In this document: piece after piece, positions 1 to 11,202 of the stretch
Position numbering within the stretch: position 1 is the stretch's first letter
Layout: the number at the start of each line of letters is the position of its first letter
From: Umbilicaria muhlenbergii
Lineage: Eukaryota; Ascomycota; Lecanoromycetes; Umbilicariales; Umbilicariaceae
Reading direction: 5' to 3'
Assembly (NCBI GenBank): GCA_000611775.1
Contig: KK106981.1
Coordinates: 3,586,672-3,650,671, forward strand
Length of the DNA stretch: 64,000 nt
Notes under the pieces: generated by a model
Databases searched by the model: none
What the model was told of the DNA's origin: nothing
Seen by the model: the letters and a program-made list of their open reading frames with translations, nothing else
Program-made: the position numbers and the translations under genes

Positions 1-2
1 CC

Positions 3-506
3 CAAACCTCATCCTGGAACACCTCCATAATCGTCAGTCCGCCCAACCATCCCTCTCCAAGCCGCCCCCCCCCCAGCCCTCTCGTGCCCGGCTAACCTCC
101 CTCCCAGAACTCCATCCTCCAATCCCTCATCTCCGCCACCAGCACCCCCAACTCCCCCCCGGCCTACAAATACGCCGTCACCAGCACCATCATCCAGCAC
201 ACCTCCACCCCATCCCCACGTCAACCCACCGCCGACGACTTCCCGCGCCCTCCGAGCTCGATGGCGGGTGCGTCCGAGGCGACGCTCGGGGGTGGCAATG
301 ACGAGGGGCGTGCGACTGTCTCGGATGAGAGAGCGGTTGGGAAGACGGGGAGTGCAGGCAAGGGGGGCGTGGCCAGGAGGGGGATGCATTCGGCTACGGG
401 TGCTTTTTGGGATAGCCAGAAGGATGGGATGTGGAGTTTCAAGTATGAGGGGGGGGAGGCGAGGGGGTTTGATGTCGTGGTTAGTGTGGTTTGGATCTCG
501 ATATAA
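3..506 (+). CDS. Tctex-type dynein light chain, 3' part
   Basis: This is the C-terminal part of a Tctex-1/DYNLT family light chain, the small dimeric subunit that binds dynein intermediate chain and cargo. Exons lie at 3-32 and 108-506; the 75-nt intron has donor GTCAGT, branch point GCTAAC and acceptor CAG, and both junctions are phase 0. The exons read WNTSIINSILQSLI, then a YKYAVTSTIIQH strand, and end with HSATGAFWDSQKDGMW and a final VVVSVVWISI strand. These match the conserved ends of the Tctex-1 fold (family: YxVTCxIMQK ... ASSCxWDxxTDG ... VFGLxI). Between the two strands is a Gly/Ala/Arg-rich insertion of about 60 residues that the 113-aa animal proteins lack. The N-terminus is outside the window. 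The family call rests on the conserved strands and is firm. Confidence 0.85.
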
Positions 507-770
507 GCGGGGGCTTGTGTTCGGGTCGGACGGGCGGGGGTGGGAAAGTTGAGTGAGTGCGCAAGGCGTGATGGAGATGACTTAAACTATTGGCGTTGTC
601 GGGTTCTGGTAGTGCGGATTTCGAAAAGCTGCTTCGACCAGGGGTGACTTCTCTCCAAGTTGAAGGGCTGCCCGGCTGTATTATGGCAGTCAAGATGGGG
701 CCCCGTTATCGAACCCCTTTATAGCATTTTGGACTCGATCAATTTGAAACAAACATCCATTCTCTGTCGG

Positions 771-1727
771 CTATGGACTGAACCTAAACCCCCCATTCGC
801 GCAAACCACACTCCCAGTGCACCACCCACTGTCCGCCGTACAAAGCATGCCAACGACCCCAGCAATCTCATGATCATACGCCGGCCGTCCTCCCGCCTTC
901 TCATTATCTCTCACAAAGACCTCATCGTCAATACCCTCGCGCACCTTTTGCAGCGGCGCATTCAGCATAAACGGCTTCATCTGCCGCTGAAACTCCGGCG
1001 ACGTCCCCCCATACATGTCCGTCGCCACCGGCCCCGGATTCACCGCATTGACCGTACACCGCTCCGCCAACTCGCGACTCCACGTGCGCGTCATCGACTC
1101 CAGCGCGGCCTTGGTGCCGCCGTAGATGGTCTGGTCGCGGAAGCCCATGGAGGCGGAGACGGAGGAGAGGTTGACGACGCGGCCGGAGCGGTCGTGGGGG
1201 AGGTAGGGCAGGGCGGCTTGCATGAGCAGGATGGGGGCTAGGACGTTGACTCGGTATTGGTCGTGGAAGGAGTCCGGGGTGCAGGCTTCGAGGGGCATGT
1301 TTTCGCTGACGCCGGCGTTGTTGATCACGATGTCGATTTGGAAGGCGGAGGTTTTGGGGTGGGAGAAGTGCGATTTGGCGATGGTGATGATGTGGGCGGG
1401 GCCGGCGGGGTCGCCGAGGTCGGCTTGCACGGTGATGGCTTTGATGGAGTGGGTTTCGGAGAGCTCGGTGGCGAGGGCGGAGGCGCGCGGGGCCGAGGAG
1501 TCGGAGGTGTAGTTTAGGACTAGGTGGGCGCCTTTGGCGGCGAGGTTGCGCGCAATTGCTGCGCCGATGCCTGGGGAGGGTCAGTGTGTGCTTGTGGTGT
1601 TGGGGTGGAAGGTGTGTGGACCTCGTGAGCCTCCTGTGATGATGGCAAGCTTGCCCTCTAGTGGGCGTACGACAGTGCCGCCCGTGAGGTTCGTCGACGA
1701 CACTCTTTGGTATCCTGGACGTGACAT
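771..1727 (-). CDS. short-chain dehydrogenase/reductase (3-oxoacyl-ACP reductase-like)
   Basis: NAD(P)-dependent classical SDR of 301 aa in two exons (1727-1622 and 1570-771) joined by a 51-nt intron that splits the Gly of the cofactor motif. Order of motifs: TGGSRGIG near residue 30 (dinucleotide binding), NNAG after beta-4, SSVSAS with the catalytic Ser, and YGGTK with the catalytic Tyr and Lys, followed by VNAVNPGPVATDM. The C-terminus reads GSVVCANGGFRFSP, typical of FabG-like reductases. The ATG at 1727 is the first in frame; an upstream in-frame TTG is not a plausible start. The fold and catalysis are clear. The substrate is not: such proteins act on ketoacyl groups, sugars, quinones or secondary metabolites, and the neighbours do not help. 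Confidence 0.85.
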
Positions 1728-2671
1728 ATTGCAGACGGATGTAGATGTTCCTAATGTATACACCAAGTCCGTGTCCGTAAATTTCTGTTCCGATCTTTGC
1801 GTGGAGTTGAGGGAGATTCAATTGATAAATACATGAGGGGCCTTGGATGGCGTCGGCGAAGTCTACTGTTTTCGACGTGCAATGCGGGTGTCCCTGGCGT
1901 GAGTGGCCTGGACCCTGTCGTGCTGTTTACATATACCTACCTAGATAGGGACCTAGGCTGTTCAAGCCTGAGGCTCGCCTTACCGGCAGTCCATGATCGA
2001 CATGGGCGCCGGGATCATCATCAACCTTAAGGTAAGCGTTCCCTTCTTCCTCGTGTTCCCAACTTCACTCTCAACTCGTCTCATGCTTCTTAGGTTGTCT
2101 CAGTCAGCTCAGACCCTCCTTGGCTTAGCGTCGCTTCGCATCCCACTAGACTTCAAAAGGCAATTCTTGAAGTCTGGAGGGAATGACCCACGGCTAAAGC
2201 GTAAGCGCGGGCAGGGAATTGGCGCAGCCACTAAGGTAATGACTGACGAGTCTAAGCCGACTGAGACAACTTCTTAGGCTGAAACCATTGCAGACACGGC
2301 ACGCTCGAACTTCTCGGCTTCCCAACGATGCTGAAGACTATGTCTTACTAATCAGATATAGCACTCCGCCCTCTTCGTCCAAAAGGTGCGCTTCGTATAA
2401 GGTATGTACTATGATTTCGCTGATGAGCCATAAATAGAAATGCCAGGGTTGTTTAAAACGATCGCGAGAGATCGGCGAGGCGCAATGACTTCAAGAACGG
2501 CGGGCAACAGGGGCAACAAGTTGAAGGCGGAGTTCTCTATGGATTTTAATTTAAAGCTCTTCTTTCCATTGCCGTATGTCCTTGTATCAACAGCAGCAGC
2601 GAGCTTTTCATCCAATCTTCTGCCTTTTCAACCTATCTTCTGCCTTTTCATCCTCTCCCAACGCACTCAAT
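1728..2671. other. intergenic region with a possible tiny spliced gene
   Basis: The region between the divergent SDR and membrane-protein genes holds no clear gene. A short ATG frame at 1993-2031 (MIDMGAGIIINLK) ends at a textbook 62-nt intron (GTAAGC ... TTCTTAG, 2032-2093). The next frame reads VVSVSSDPPWLSVASHPTRLQKAILEVWRE before a stop. A second intron-like element with donor GTAATG and acceptor CTTAG lies at about 2235-2277. I do not recognise the product and cannot close a convincing model. Just before the membrane-protein ATG, a unit of about 16 bp (ATCTTCTGCCTTTTCA) occurs twice near 2619-2650, probably in its 5' leader. Confidence 0.25.
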
Positions 2672-3657
2672 ATGGTCTTCACTGCCTCGGCGCGTGCGAG
2701 GATAAAGGACGCTGAACCTCGATGGATGCCAAAATTCATCATAAGAGCCGCTACAACGGTGGCTTCCATAGTCGCTGTGGGTTGCATAGCGTGGGCTCTC
2801 GCAACAACAGTTGGAAGATATAGAGCGAGCGAAGTCCTCTATCTTACTCCCTGGGTTTTCATCGGCGTAATTACATGCTCCTCCAGTTCACCTTACCACA
2901 GAACTGACAGCTCAACAGCTCGGCTTTTCTATATTCTGGAACGTTGTCAACTTTATCGTTCTTCTTGCGCGCCGTCGTCCAATCCATCCTGGAGCCAACG
3001 TCGGCTGCGATTTAGTCATCTGGCTTGCATTGATTGTCACCGGTGCTTTCGCTGTCATTGCGGCATGGGACAACCTCAATTATCCCTCAGACTACAGCTA
3101 CAACAGCCAAGACTCGTCTTGTTATGCACAGTCGGGGTACCGCACATACTCTAACGGAACTCAATATTACTATGACGCTTGTGTCGACACGAAGGACTGC
3201 CCTGGGTATGATAGCTGCGCTCAGCGAGATGCTATCTACGGCGCTATCGTCCATATAGCAGTTGTGATAGCCGTCGGATGCGCTTTCACATTACTAGCAG
3301 GGTAAACCACTATCTGGAAGCCTTTTTTCATTGTATAGTGGCTGACTGATGGACAGCATACTGCATTTCGTGCTCTTCGTATGGGCATGCCGAGACACCG
3401 ACATGCGCAACAGGACCAGAACTGATCGAAGAGCTGAAGTGCTCGCCCGGGAAATCATCACCAAGATGACGGAACAGGGTCGGCTTCCGCCGACTAGCCA
3501 ACCACTGCTTTGGAACAGGGAGGCTGGACCAGAACATACTCCACGCGTGCCATTAGACCCTGCTTCGGAAGGGCTGAACGACGCGGGCCCAGCTGATGAG
3601 CCCTACGTCAACTCATCCGTCAATAGCATCCATCACACGGGAAGCGTTACAAAGTGA
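2672..3657 (+). CDS. four-helix integral membrane protein, unknown function
   Basis: Predicted 292-aa protein from three exons (2672-2866, 2919-3301, 3357-3657) with consistent phases 0 and 2. There are four hydrophobic segments: near residues 22-45 (FIIRAATTVASIVAVGCIAW), 60-85 (YLTPWVFIG joined across intron 1 to LGFSIFWNVVNFIVLL), 98-115 (LVIWLALIVTGAFAVIAAW) and about 170-200 (YGAIVHIAVVIAVGCAFTLLAG continuing into ILHFVLFVW). A Cys-containing, Tyr/Ser/Asn-rich loop lies between helices 3 and 4. The tail from CRDTDMRNRTRTDRR onward is hydrophilic and probably cytosolic. The layout resembles fungal MARVEL-like tetraspan proteins, but I see no diagnostic motif, so this is a topology call only. 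Intron 1 has several nearby AG acceptors; the one chosen keeps the third hydrophobic block in frame. Confidence 0.7.
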
Positions 3658-4460
3658 CCCAAATCCAATGACTGTTGTAGTCTGGGTCCCTGGTGTTGAC
3701 CTACTCATGGGATCCTGGCAACATTCGTCGAGTCAGAGGTACCTGACTGAGCAGATTGTGTCTAACAAGCTCAAACTGGCCCACATGACGCCCTGCCGTC
3801 TAAAAGATTTCCCATCATGAGAGCGTCATGAGCGTAGGCCTGCTATCAAGAGCGAGAGAGCTCCAGGCGCATTGTATTCTGCCACGGCACAGCATATCAC
3901 GGAAGAACGAGAACTGGGGTCCGAGAAAATGGAGAGTTATGCCAACGAAGGGAGGTTTTGCTCAATAAACATAGGGGACAGAACCTTAGATACCAGGTCG
4001 CTCAGAGAGCGCACCACCACATTACAGGCAGTTGCTAGATCTAGGAACCCCTTAATACCTTAAGACCTTAATACCTTAATACCTCAGCGGCGGAACAAGA
4101 CTTGGAAAAGGGTCAATTGCGCCAGGAGCTGTGAGCCGTTGAGCTCTGCAAATTGTGCCATCAGCGTTGCTGGACATCAATAAATTGGACCCATGGGTGT
4201 CTCGATTTGCTCGTGCGCCGTAAGGGTCCTCAGCCCTGATCTCGGATAGGGCTGCCGTAGAGTACGCACAGATGTAGGGGGTAGCTTACCTTAAGGTCGT
4301 ACCTCTCCCACAGGGGTTCCCCGCAATGACAACTGCAGCTACAGCTATAGCTTTAAGTAGCCACTTTATCATCTGACCTAGCATTACTCGTACATCCAAT
4401 TCCATTGAGATACCGGACTCTAACATTGACCCTCTAGTGTCGACCTTGAAGTAAACCAAC
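3658..4460. other. intergenic, short repeated ACCTTAAT motif
   Basis: No gene seen. The stretch 4045-4090 repeats the word CCTTAATA/CCTTAAGA four times in tandem. A near-palindromic TACCTTAAGGT lies at about 4288. The rest is probably the 3' end of the membrane-protein gene and the promoter of the dehydrogenase gene. Confidence 0.5.
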
Positions 4461-5753
4461 ATGGACTCCCACTTCACAATCCCAGGTGAAACCTTCCGCT
4501 CTGCCTTCCCAGATCGAGAAAACCCCAAGATCAGCTTTGGCACTTCTTTCCACGAAGCCTGCCGCAAACATGTCGATTCCACGTTCAACGCTTCCAGAGT
4601 GTACATCATCTCGTCTGCATCGCTTGCCAAGAACACGGAGGCACTTGTCAGCCTCCAATTGGCACTGGGCAGCAAGGTGGTTGGGACAAGGGTTGGCATG
4701 AAGCCGCACACTCTATGGAGCGACATCTTGCAAATTGTGAAAGAGGCTCAAGACGTCCGAGCAGATCTGTTGGTCACATTAGGAGCTGGCAGTCTGACGG
4801 ATGGTGCGAAGATCGTTGCACTGGTGACTTCTAAAGAGACCTGCAAGCTGTACACGTTGAAGCTAACACCATAGGCCCTTGCAAATGACGCGACGACGTT
4901 TGATGCCCTGGCTACACTTCCGCCAGATTCTCCAACTAGGAGAGAACATGTCGCACCCCCTACAATTCCTATCATCAGCATACCTACTTCCCTTTCCGGC
5001 GGTGAATATTCGGATTTTGCAGGTGGTACGAACGACCACACACACCGGAAGCACTCGTTCTCCAGGCCAAACAAAGGCCCTGCCCTTGTGGTCCTTGATG
5101 CTGCACTTACCACAACTACACCTGCCTCAATATGGCTGAGCACGGGTATCAGAGCCGTGGATCACTGCGTGGAGGCGCTGTGCTCTTTGCAGGGCAAACC
5201 CGAAGCAGACAAGGACGCTGAGAAGGGTCTAAGCCTTCTAGTACCTGGCCTGCTACGGTGCAAGCAGGATCCACATGATACGGAAGCAAGACATCTTTGC
5301 CAGATGGGTGTTATTGACGCAATGGCGGCAGTAGGGCACGGTGTGCCAATGGGCGCCAGCCACGGGATCGGCCATCAACTCGGCCCTTTGGGAGTCGGGC
5401 ATGGCGAGACCAGCTGCATTCTACTACCTGCCGTGTGCAAGTATAATGGTGATCGAAAAGCGAACGTCGAGAGGCAACAGAAGGTCGCTGATATCCTGTG
5501 GAGATATCCAGAGGTGCAGGACGTGCTAAATACTAAAGGCCTGAAACAAGAAGAGACCCAGTTGTCGGATGTGCTTGATGCGATCATCAGGGAGCTGGGT
5601 ATGCCTAGGAGTCTGAACGATGTAGGCGTCGGCAGAGACAAGATCGATCAGCTTGCGGAAAACAGTCTGCACGATCGATGGGTTGCCACAAATCCTGTGC
5701 CTTTGAAGGAGAAGCACCAGGTGCTCGAAGTGTTGGAGATGGTCGTTGAATGA
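4461..5753 (+). CDS. iron-containing alcohol dehydrogenase-like protein
   Basis: A 412-aa group III (metal-dependent) alcohol dehydrogenase. Exons 4461-4823 and 4875-5753 are joined in phase 0 by a 51-nt intron with branch point GCTAAC. The N-terminal NAD(P) half carries GAGSLTDGAK, a variant of the family GGGSxxD motif. The C-terminal helical half carries the metal ligands: VDHCVEAL, then GASHGIGHQLG and GVGHGE. It resembles the maleylacetate-reductase/hydroxyacid-oxoacid branch more than plain ethanol dehydrogenases, because the protein is short and has SLSGGEYSDFAG where many relatives have a similar TAGTGSE loop. That would suggest a role in aromatic or short-chain alcohol metabolism, but no catabolic partners lie next to it. 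Fold firm, substrate inferred. Confidence 0.85.
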
Positions 5754-6556
5754 GCGGCATTGGGAAGCCATATTTCGCAAATAAGCAAGGCCGCTGGAAA
5801 CAGGCCCAACGTTGTACGGTGAGTGTAACCTCCAGGCTGGCCTGATCGCTGCCAGGCAGCTAGCTACTATATGCTGATTCATCAACCAAAATGCAAAAAG
5901 GAAGCGCTGGTATATTCCATCCTCTATAAGTAGGCCGACGCGGAAAAGACACTACCTGCAAGGCCGAGCACGCTCAAGCCCATTCGCGGGTACAATTGCG
6001 GTGATGATCTTAGTATCGCTCAGAGGGTTCTCCACACTGGGGCAGCTGCGAGTCGAGGGTGCTTATCCTCTGCAACGTGGATATTCTCGTACGCAGCGGA
6101 TACGCTGGGCAGACGTCAATGCACTCAATCCGGGCGCCATCTTCGCTCTGTTGAAAGTTGTATCGTTGGAACAACTGGCTTTAGGGGTTTCTCCCTTCGG
6201 CAAGGTTTATATAGCCTTGATTGCAGAGGAAATCACCGAATCGAAGTTACCATAGAATACTTTGAAGTTTCATTTGATCTCTCCAGCGGAGCCTCTTGTG
6301 TGCTGTTTGATCATACCCTCTGTCCGATGACATTAGACAAAGTTTTGCGAGCCCTTGTCATCCGCGTCGGCCGTGTCTTATTACCTCTTCTCGCAAGCCA
6401 TCAGGCTGGCAGGGCATACGGTCGCCGTCTGTCGCAGGCTCACATACGGCGGCTCGATATCCCAAGATTCCACAACATGAAGGAAGACGGATCTCTTGTC
6501 ACAACATAATACTAATAGATAGCGACATAACGGTGAATCATGAGCTAGCCAAGATA
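5754..6556. other. convergent intergenic region
   Basis: Lies between the 3' ends of the dehydrogenase gene (+) and AFG1 (-). Short open frames here have no recognisable similarity or splice logic. Nothing else seen. Confidence 0.4.
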
Positions 6557-8982
6557 TCAAGACTTCCCGTCCGCACCATTCGGTTCCGCTCCAACTTTCT
6601 CTTTACTGCTCTTCTTCTCCTCCAACCCCTCCGGTCCCTTCCCCCACGCCCCCGCCTTCTTCCCCCATTTCATCATCCCCCACGCATGGACCCACGCAAA
6701 CTTCGGCGGCGGCTCCTGGCTTGTTCTGAACGGACTCGCGCCATGCCGAAATAGCTTCTCCTTCTCCTCACCCTTATCCCCAGTCTCCTGCCCGCCATTT
6801 CCTGCATCCACCTCCTTGTTCACGACACCACTGCTGCCACTCCGAACCGCCGTTCCATCATCCCCCTCCCACCGCCTGACTTCCCGGCTCACAGGCCTCC
6901 ACCACCCCTCCTCATTTCTCTCCCACCACCGCCGGCCACACATCTCCCACAAACGGCTTCTCGCCCTCTTGTAAGCGAACTTCTCGTCCTCCCCAGTGAA
7001 CGTTCCTATCTTGGCAAAGTCGGGTCGGTCCTGGCGGCCGATCTCATTGCCTGCCCCCGGAGCACCGTCGCTGGGACCACGGGTCCCGGAAAAACGGCCA
7101 GCTCCGTAGACGGGGCCGAAATCGGAATCTTCGTCGGCGAGGATAGAGCGGGTGGAGAGATCCGAGGTGTTGCTCGACTGCGGGGTAGAGGGGAGAGGGG
7201 ATGACGGGTAAGATGGAGGAGAGGCAGAAGAGGTGTATGAGGATATATTAGGGCGGAACGGCGACGTTTGATCCTGGTATATCTCGGAAAACACCTCCGA
7301 GTAAACGCCGCCGTCGTCGTTGCTATTGCGGTCGTCTGCAGTACCAGAGCCGCGCCCGGCGCGGGTATCGGGGAAGAAAATGTCGTCCGGCCCTGCTTCG
7401 GCGCGGATGAGGAGTTTACAGCGGGCTTCGTAGAGGGCGTCAAGAAGGGTGATGAAACGGCGGGCTTCGTTCTTCTGGAGAAGTGTGAGAATGGGGACGG
7501 AGTCTAGAATTAAGGTGTGGAAAGTTGATGCGAGAGTGATGTAATCGGCAGGCCCGAGGTTGCTGCTGCATAGTTCGGAAAAGGTCCACATCGTCACGCC
7601 AGAGTGGTACCGGGGGACGAAAACATCGCGGCCGTATACTCGTAGGTAGGTGCTTTCCCAAGGGACCTCGGTCAAAGAAGAAGGTAATCCATGGTCATAT
7701 AGTGCGGCTTTGAGCACTGCGCTTCCCCAGGCTTGCTGGTTGAGCTCGGCCACGTCGTCTGTTGACGAAGCTACGTGGTAATGCCTTGGATTAACCGGCT
7801 TTGCAGACTTCGACAACTGGGAGATCACCTCGGTTTCGGATGTAGTATTTCGACTCTGTTCATATCCCAATCCACCATTGCTATCTTCAAGTTCTCCAAA
7901 GTTCACTGCAATTTCCGACGAGATATCTGGACCCGCTGTATACTCCACGGTATCGTCCTCATCGGCCTCGCGCCTTCTCCAGTCTTTCCCACCTTCCATG
8001 TCCCAAACCTCACATCTAGCCCGGAGCACCTCCAGAAAAGCGGCAAAGTCTCCTTTTCCAGAGAACATGTTCTCGCTTCTACCTTGCTGATGGCCGGACC
8101 CAAGAAGACCCCACCTGTTCCCTAGTAGTCCTAATCGTGAGGGTGAAGGCCGCACATACTCAATGCCAGATGCATTAGCAAGTTCCTCCGGCATGCGGTT
8201 GCTTGTTGCCACTAGCACGCCTAACATACCATAAGCAAGTCAGTTAATAATTCTTGGGAGCGCGACATACCACCAAGATGGAAGAAAGCGGTGAAGAGAT
8301 TCGACAAAATTTTCGATGCTGCACGGTCTGGTAACTGGAACTCGTCCAGAAACAGAATGGGTGAGGTTGATATCATATCCCGAGCGAGCCACAGCAGCGA
8401 GTTCTCCTCATCCTGGTTTCTACCATCCGAATGACGTGACGGGCTGTTCAAGCGGCTTCGCCGTAGCTGTTCCAACCTTGCGAATATTTCCAGCATGAAA
8501 GTGTTGAAGTGCCAGCGCCGCTTCTTTCGACTAGGTAAACAGTCCGCAAGCAGATCGACTAGCATACTCTTTCCCGTACCCACTTCCCCATACAGTAGAA
8601 GTCCCTTGGGTGATTGCAGATGCACGGCCGACTCATGGCTTGTCAGCTTCCGCGTAAGGGCCAAGGTGTCTGCCCTCTCTCTCTGCTGCCTGAACAGCGA
8701 AAGGATGCCCTCGCGCTTCCCGTCGTTCTGTACATCCCCATTGTGTTTCGGTAGATCTGATTGGTCTGCTGAGCTACCAATACTACGACTAATTTGCTCT
8801 AACCGTCGGCCGTATTCGATCTCAGGTTCGTAGTCTTTAAGACGGTAGTAGAGCTTCTGGAGATGGAGTGCAAGCCGATGTTGGGAAGGATCTGGGTCAA
8901 TGCGCTTTGTTGCCAGTAATGCTCGATACAGCACAAGAGGGTTAGTAATAGCAAGGCCTGTGGATGTGGGCAGTGATGGCAT
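6557..8982 (-). CDS. AFG1: AFG1-like mitochondrial ATPase
   Basis: A 791-aa AAA-type ATPase of the Afg1/LACE1 family, a mitochondrial membrane-associated factor in protein quality control and respiratory complex turnover. Exons 8982-8271 and 8220-6557 are joined by a 50-nt intron with branch TTAACTGAC. Motifs: QKLYYRLKDY near the N-terminus, Walker A GEVGTGKS, Walker B ILFLDEFQ, then across the splice junction HLGGVLVATSNRMPEEL (sensor 1 region), WTFSELCSSNLGPADYITLA and FITLLDALYEARCKLL. These follow the family order. A Ser/Asp/Gly-rich insert of roughly 120 residues follows before the fungal tail FAYKRARSRLWEMCGRRWW, and a Lys/Glu-rich end closes the protein, making it much longer than yeast Afg1 (509 aa). 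No clear targeting peptide is visible before the first ATG. An out-of-frame ATG lies 34 nt upstream of the start. Confidence 0.9.
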
Positions 8983-10252
8983 GAGGCCGGATCCAATGAA
9001 GACTGTAGGTGGCCATGTTGCGGTTACGGTGGGCGGGGATATGGTGCTGGTATGAGCGCATCATCGAGCTCTAACGCTAAACCCAGAATGAGGTAGTCGT
9101 GACTACTACTGCTAGGGGGCTGAAGGCAAACAAGTCTACAGAAGCCAGCAGCAATGGCAATATATCAATAAAGTGCTAGCCGTCACACATTCAGTGAGAT
9201 TCTTCGACTCTTCCCAATTAAACCGCTAGCCTTCCCATTGGTTGGAACCAATTCTCCAGGCCAGATAATCATGTTAGGGCTAATCAGTGACTGATTGAAC
9301 TGCAGACTGCAAAAGAAGAGGGACGGGTCGTAAAATCTAGTGTGACTGGCAAAGGTGTTGTTCGCAAAGTCTTTCGTAGAGGACCAGTATTTCAACCACC
9401 GATAAGGACGTTGAAGCCCGCCGGTAGCTTATAGGCAGTGATTCTAATTCTAGGCAAATCTTCCACAATTACATGTGCAGGATTACACCTGGCACAGCCA
9501 GTGCTCTTGAGCCGCCCACCATCCCGCTGGCACCCATTTCCTCGTGCTGCATATTTCTCTGGATTGATTGGATTACTGGCGTTGCAGTATTATAGTGTTG
9601 ACCCCGGCCTGTTCACTACGGCGTCTCTCAAATCCTCCAACAAAAATGGATAACTAGGGGATGTTGAGCCGCCTCTCAGTGATTGATTGGTACTTGTATG
9701 ACGAAAAATGCCAGTCCACCAAGTTGAGCTGCACAGGCCTAAATCGCGTCCATGATGGCCAGCACAGCTGAATGGTGAGATACGCTGAGGCTAGAAATGC
9801 AATGATGATTACCTTCAATCAATCACCCGCAACCAGCTTCTGCCCCTATCGCTTCACCGTCGTGATGTGACTACCTTCGAGGCCTAAGCACACAAAGTCT
9901 CCTCGCCAAGGGCGTCCGTTTCCATGAAGCTGGTGACTGGTTTATTGGCGTGACCGATACCGCTCTCGTTCCGCTCACACAATGTCTTTTTTTACACCCC
10001 TCCTGAATCCTGATGAAGTAAAGGTGCAGCCTCGAGTGGGCTGGATATCCTGTTTCTCCAACCAATACGATACTTCGTACACATAAGCTCTCTAGGGCAT
10101 CGTGACTTAAGAGTCAGGTACCTGTTGCTTCTGGGTGTGACGAGCAATGGATGGATCAGATAGTGCACCGGAGACCTATCGTCTTCGCCTGCTCCACGGC
10201 TCACGGTCGGTATCACGGGATCAGCTTCGGTTTCACCACCGTTACCATACTT
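8983..10252. other. intergenic region, nothing recognised
   Basis: About 1.3 kb between the 5' side of AFG1 and the 3' end of TRAPPC2L. Short frames only, no tRNA-like fold or repeat noticed. Confidence 0.4.
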
Positions 10253-10919
10253 TTATATCTTCGTTACGCCAGGCGCCCACATCTCCCCAATCCGTTTGAC
10301 CTCTGCAATGAATCGCCGACTCGTGATCTCCCCACCTTTACCTCTGCCATTTGCAATAGTCATTGGGGTGTGTTCATCGGGCGTATAGAAAGGATTGCGT
10401 AGAAGATGTATATAAGCCGTCTGAAGTGCTCTGAAAGCCTATCGCTCCTTGATCAGCGCCCTTCTTCTTCATCCGCAGAATGCACAGGGGGTGTTCTATT
10501 GTGGACAGTAAGGTAGCCTACTGGCTTCAGTTCCCCATCCCTCAATCCCATCACTTGCCCCTCGGCGACACCCTCCTTTCCGAACATATCCACTACAATA
10601 CAAAATCTTATACCTGTTCCCGTCTCCCAACCCCAGCAACTCAATCGTTCATCCACCGCCTGCAGAAGCCCCAAATCCTGATCAACAGAGGTGTTGCTCT
10701 TTTGGCGCGTCCTTAGGTCGAAGATGTCCAGTGTGGAGTTGAGAAGGTAGGAGAACTCTAGGTACGCGCCTGGAGCGCTTGAGTGCGGTGGGAAGAGGGC
10801 AATGTGCAGAGGGTTATCCTATTGAATTTAGCGGAAACAGAAGCTTTGTGATACGTAATGCAGAATTCTCATACATGTTTGCCTATTATGCCTACGCACG
10901 CGATCGATGGGGTAGACAT
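10253..10919 (-). CDS. TCA17: TRAPP complex subunit 2-like (TRAPPC2L/Tca17)
   Basis: A 175-aa sedlin-fold subunit of the TRAPP tethering complex, acting in Golgi and endosomal vesicle traffic. Three exons: 10919-10875, 10818-10522 and 10438-10253, with introns of 56 and 83 nt, both phase 0. The first exon gives MSTPSIACVGIIGKH, the expected first beta strand. The second begins DNPLHIALFPPHS and runs through YLEFSYLLNSTLDIFDLRT, GLLQAVDERLSCWGW and IRFCIVVDMF. The third reads AFRALQTAYIHLLRNPFY and ends in RFIAEVKRIGEMW. This is the full TRAPPC2L pattern (human: IAVIxK ... NYPLYIR ... VKFVMVVD ... NPFYNPGD). The exons are so short that the gene is easily missed. The length matches fungal orthologues, which carry a longer loop before the last helix. 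Confidence 0.9.
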
Positions 10920-11202
10920 GTTGATAGTGTGGTCTTGGGAGCCAGCTTGCATTCGGAATGCAAGGTTGACGTATGATGGTTGGCTGAGGGTTATGGACTG
11001 CCCCGAAGAGGAGCGGCCCGCTACAATAGCAAATATCTACACTGCCAATGACTACCTTTACTCGTAAAGTGAACGCAACATTTCCAACTGTATATAAATT
11101 CCAAGGTTGAGTGTCCAGGTTTAGTGGACCGATCGCTAATTATAGATGTGGAAGTGCCTCGAAGACAGCATCCCTATGGGCCTCTATGTTCCAAGGATCT
11201 TC

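Noticed and set aside
928-1821. 297-codon minus-strand ORF rich in Arg/His/Pro
   Set aside because: It is the out-of-frame shadow of the SDR gene; the SDR frame has all motifs.
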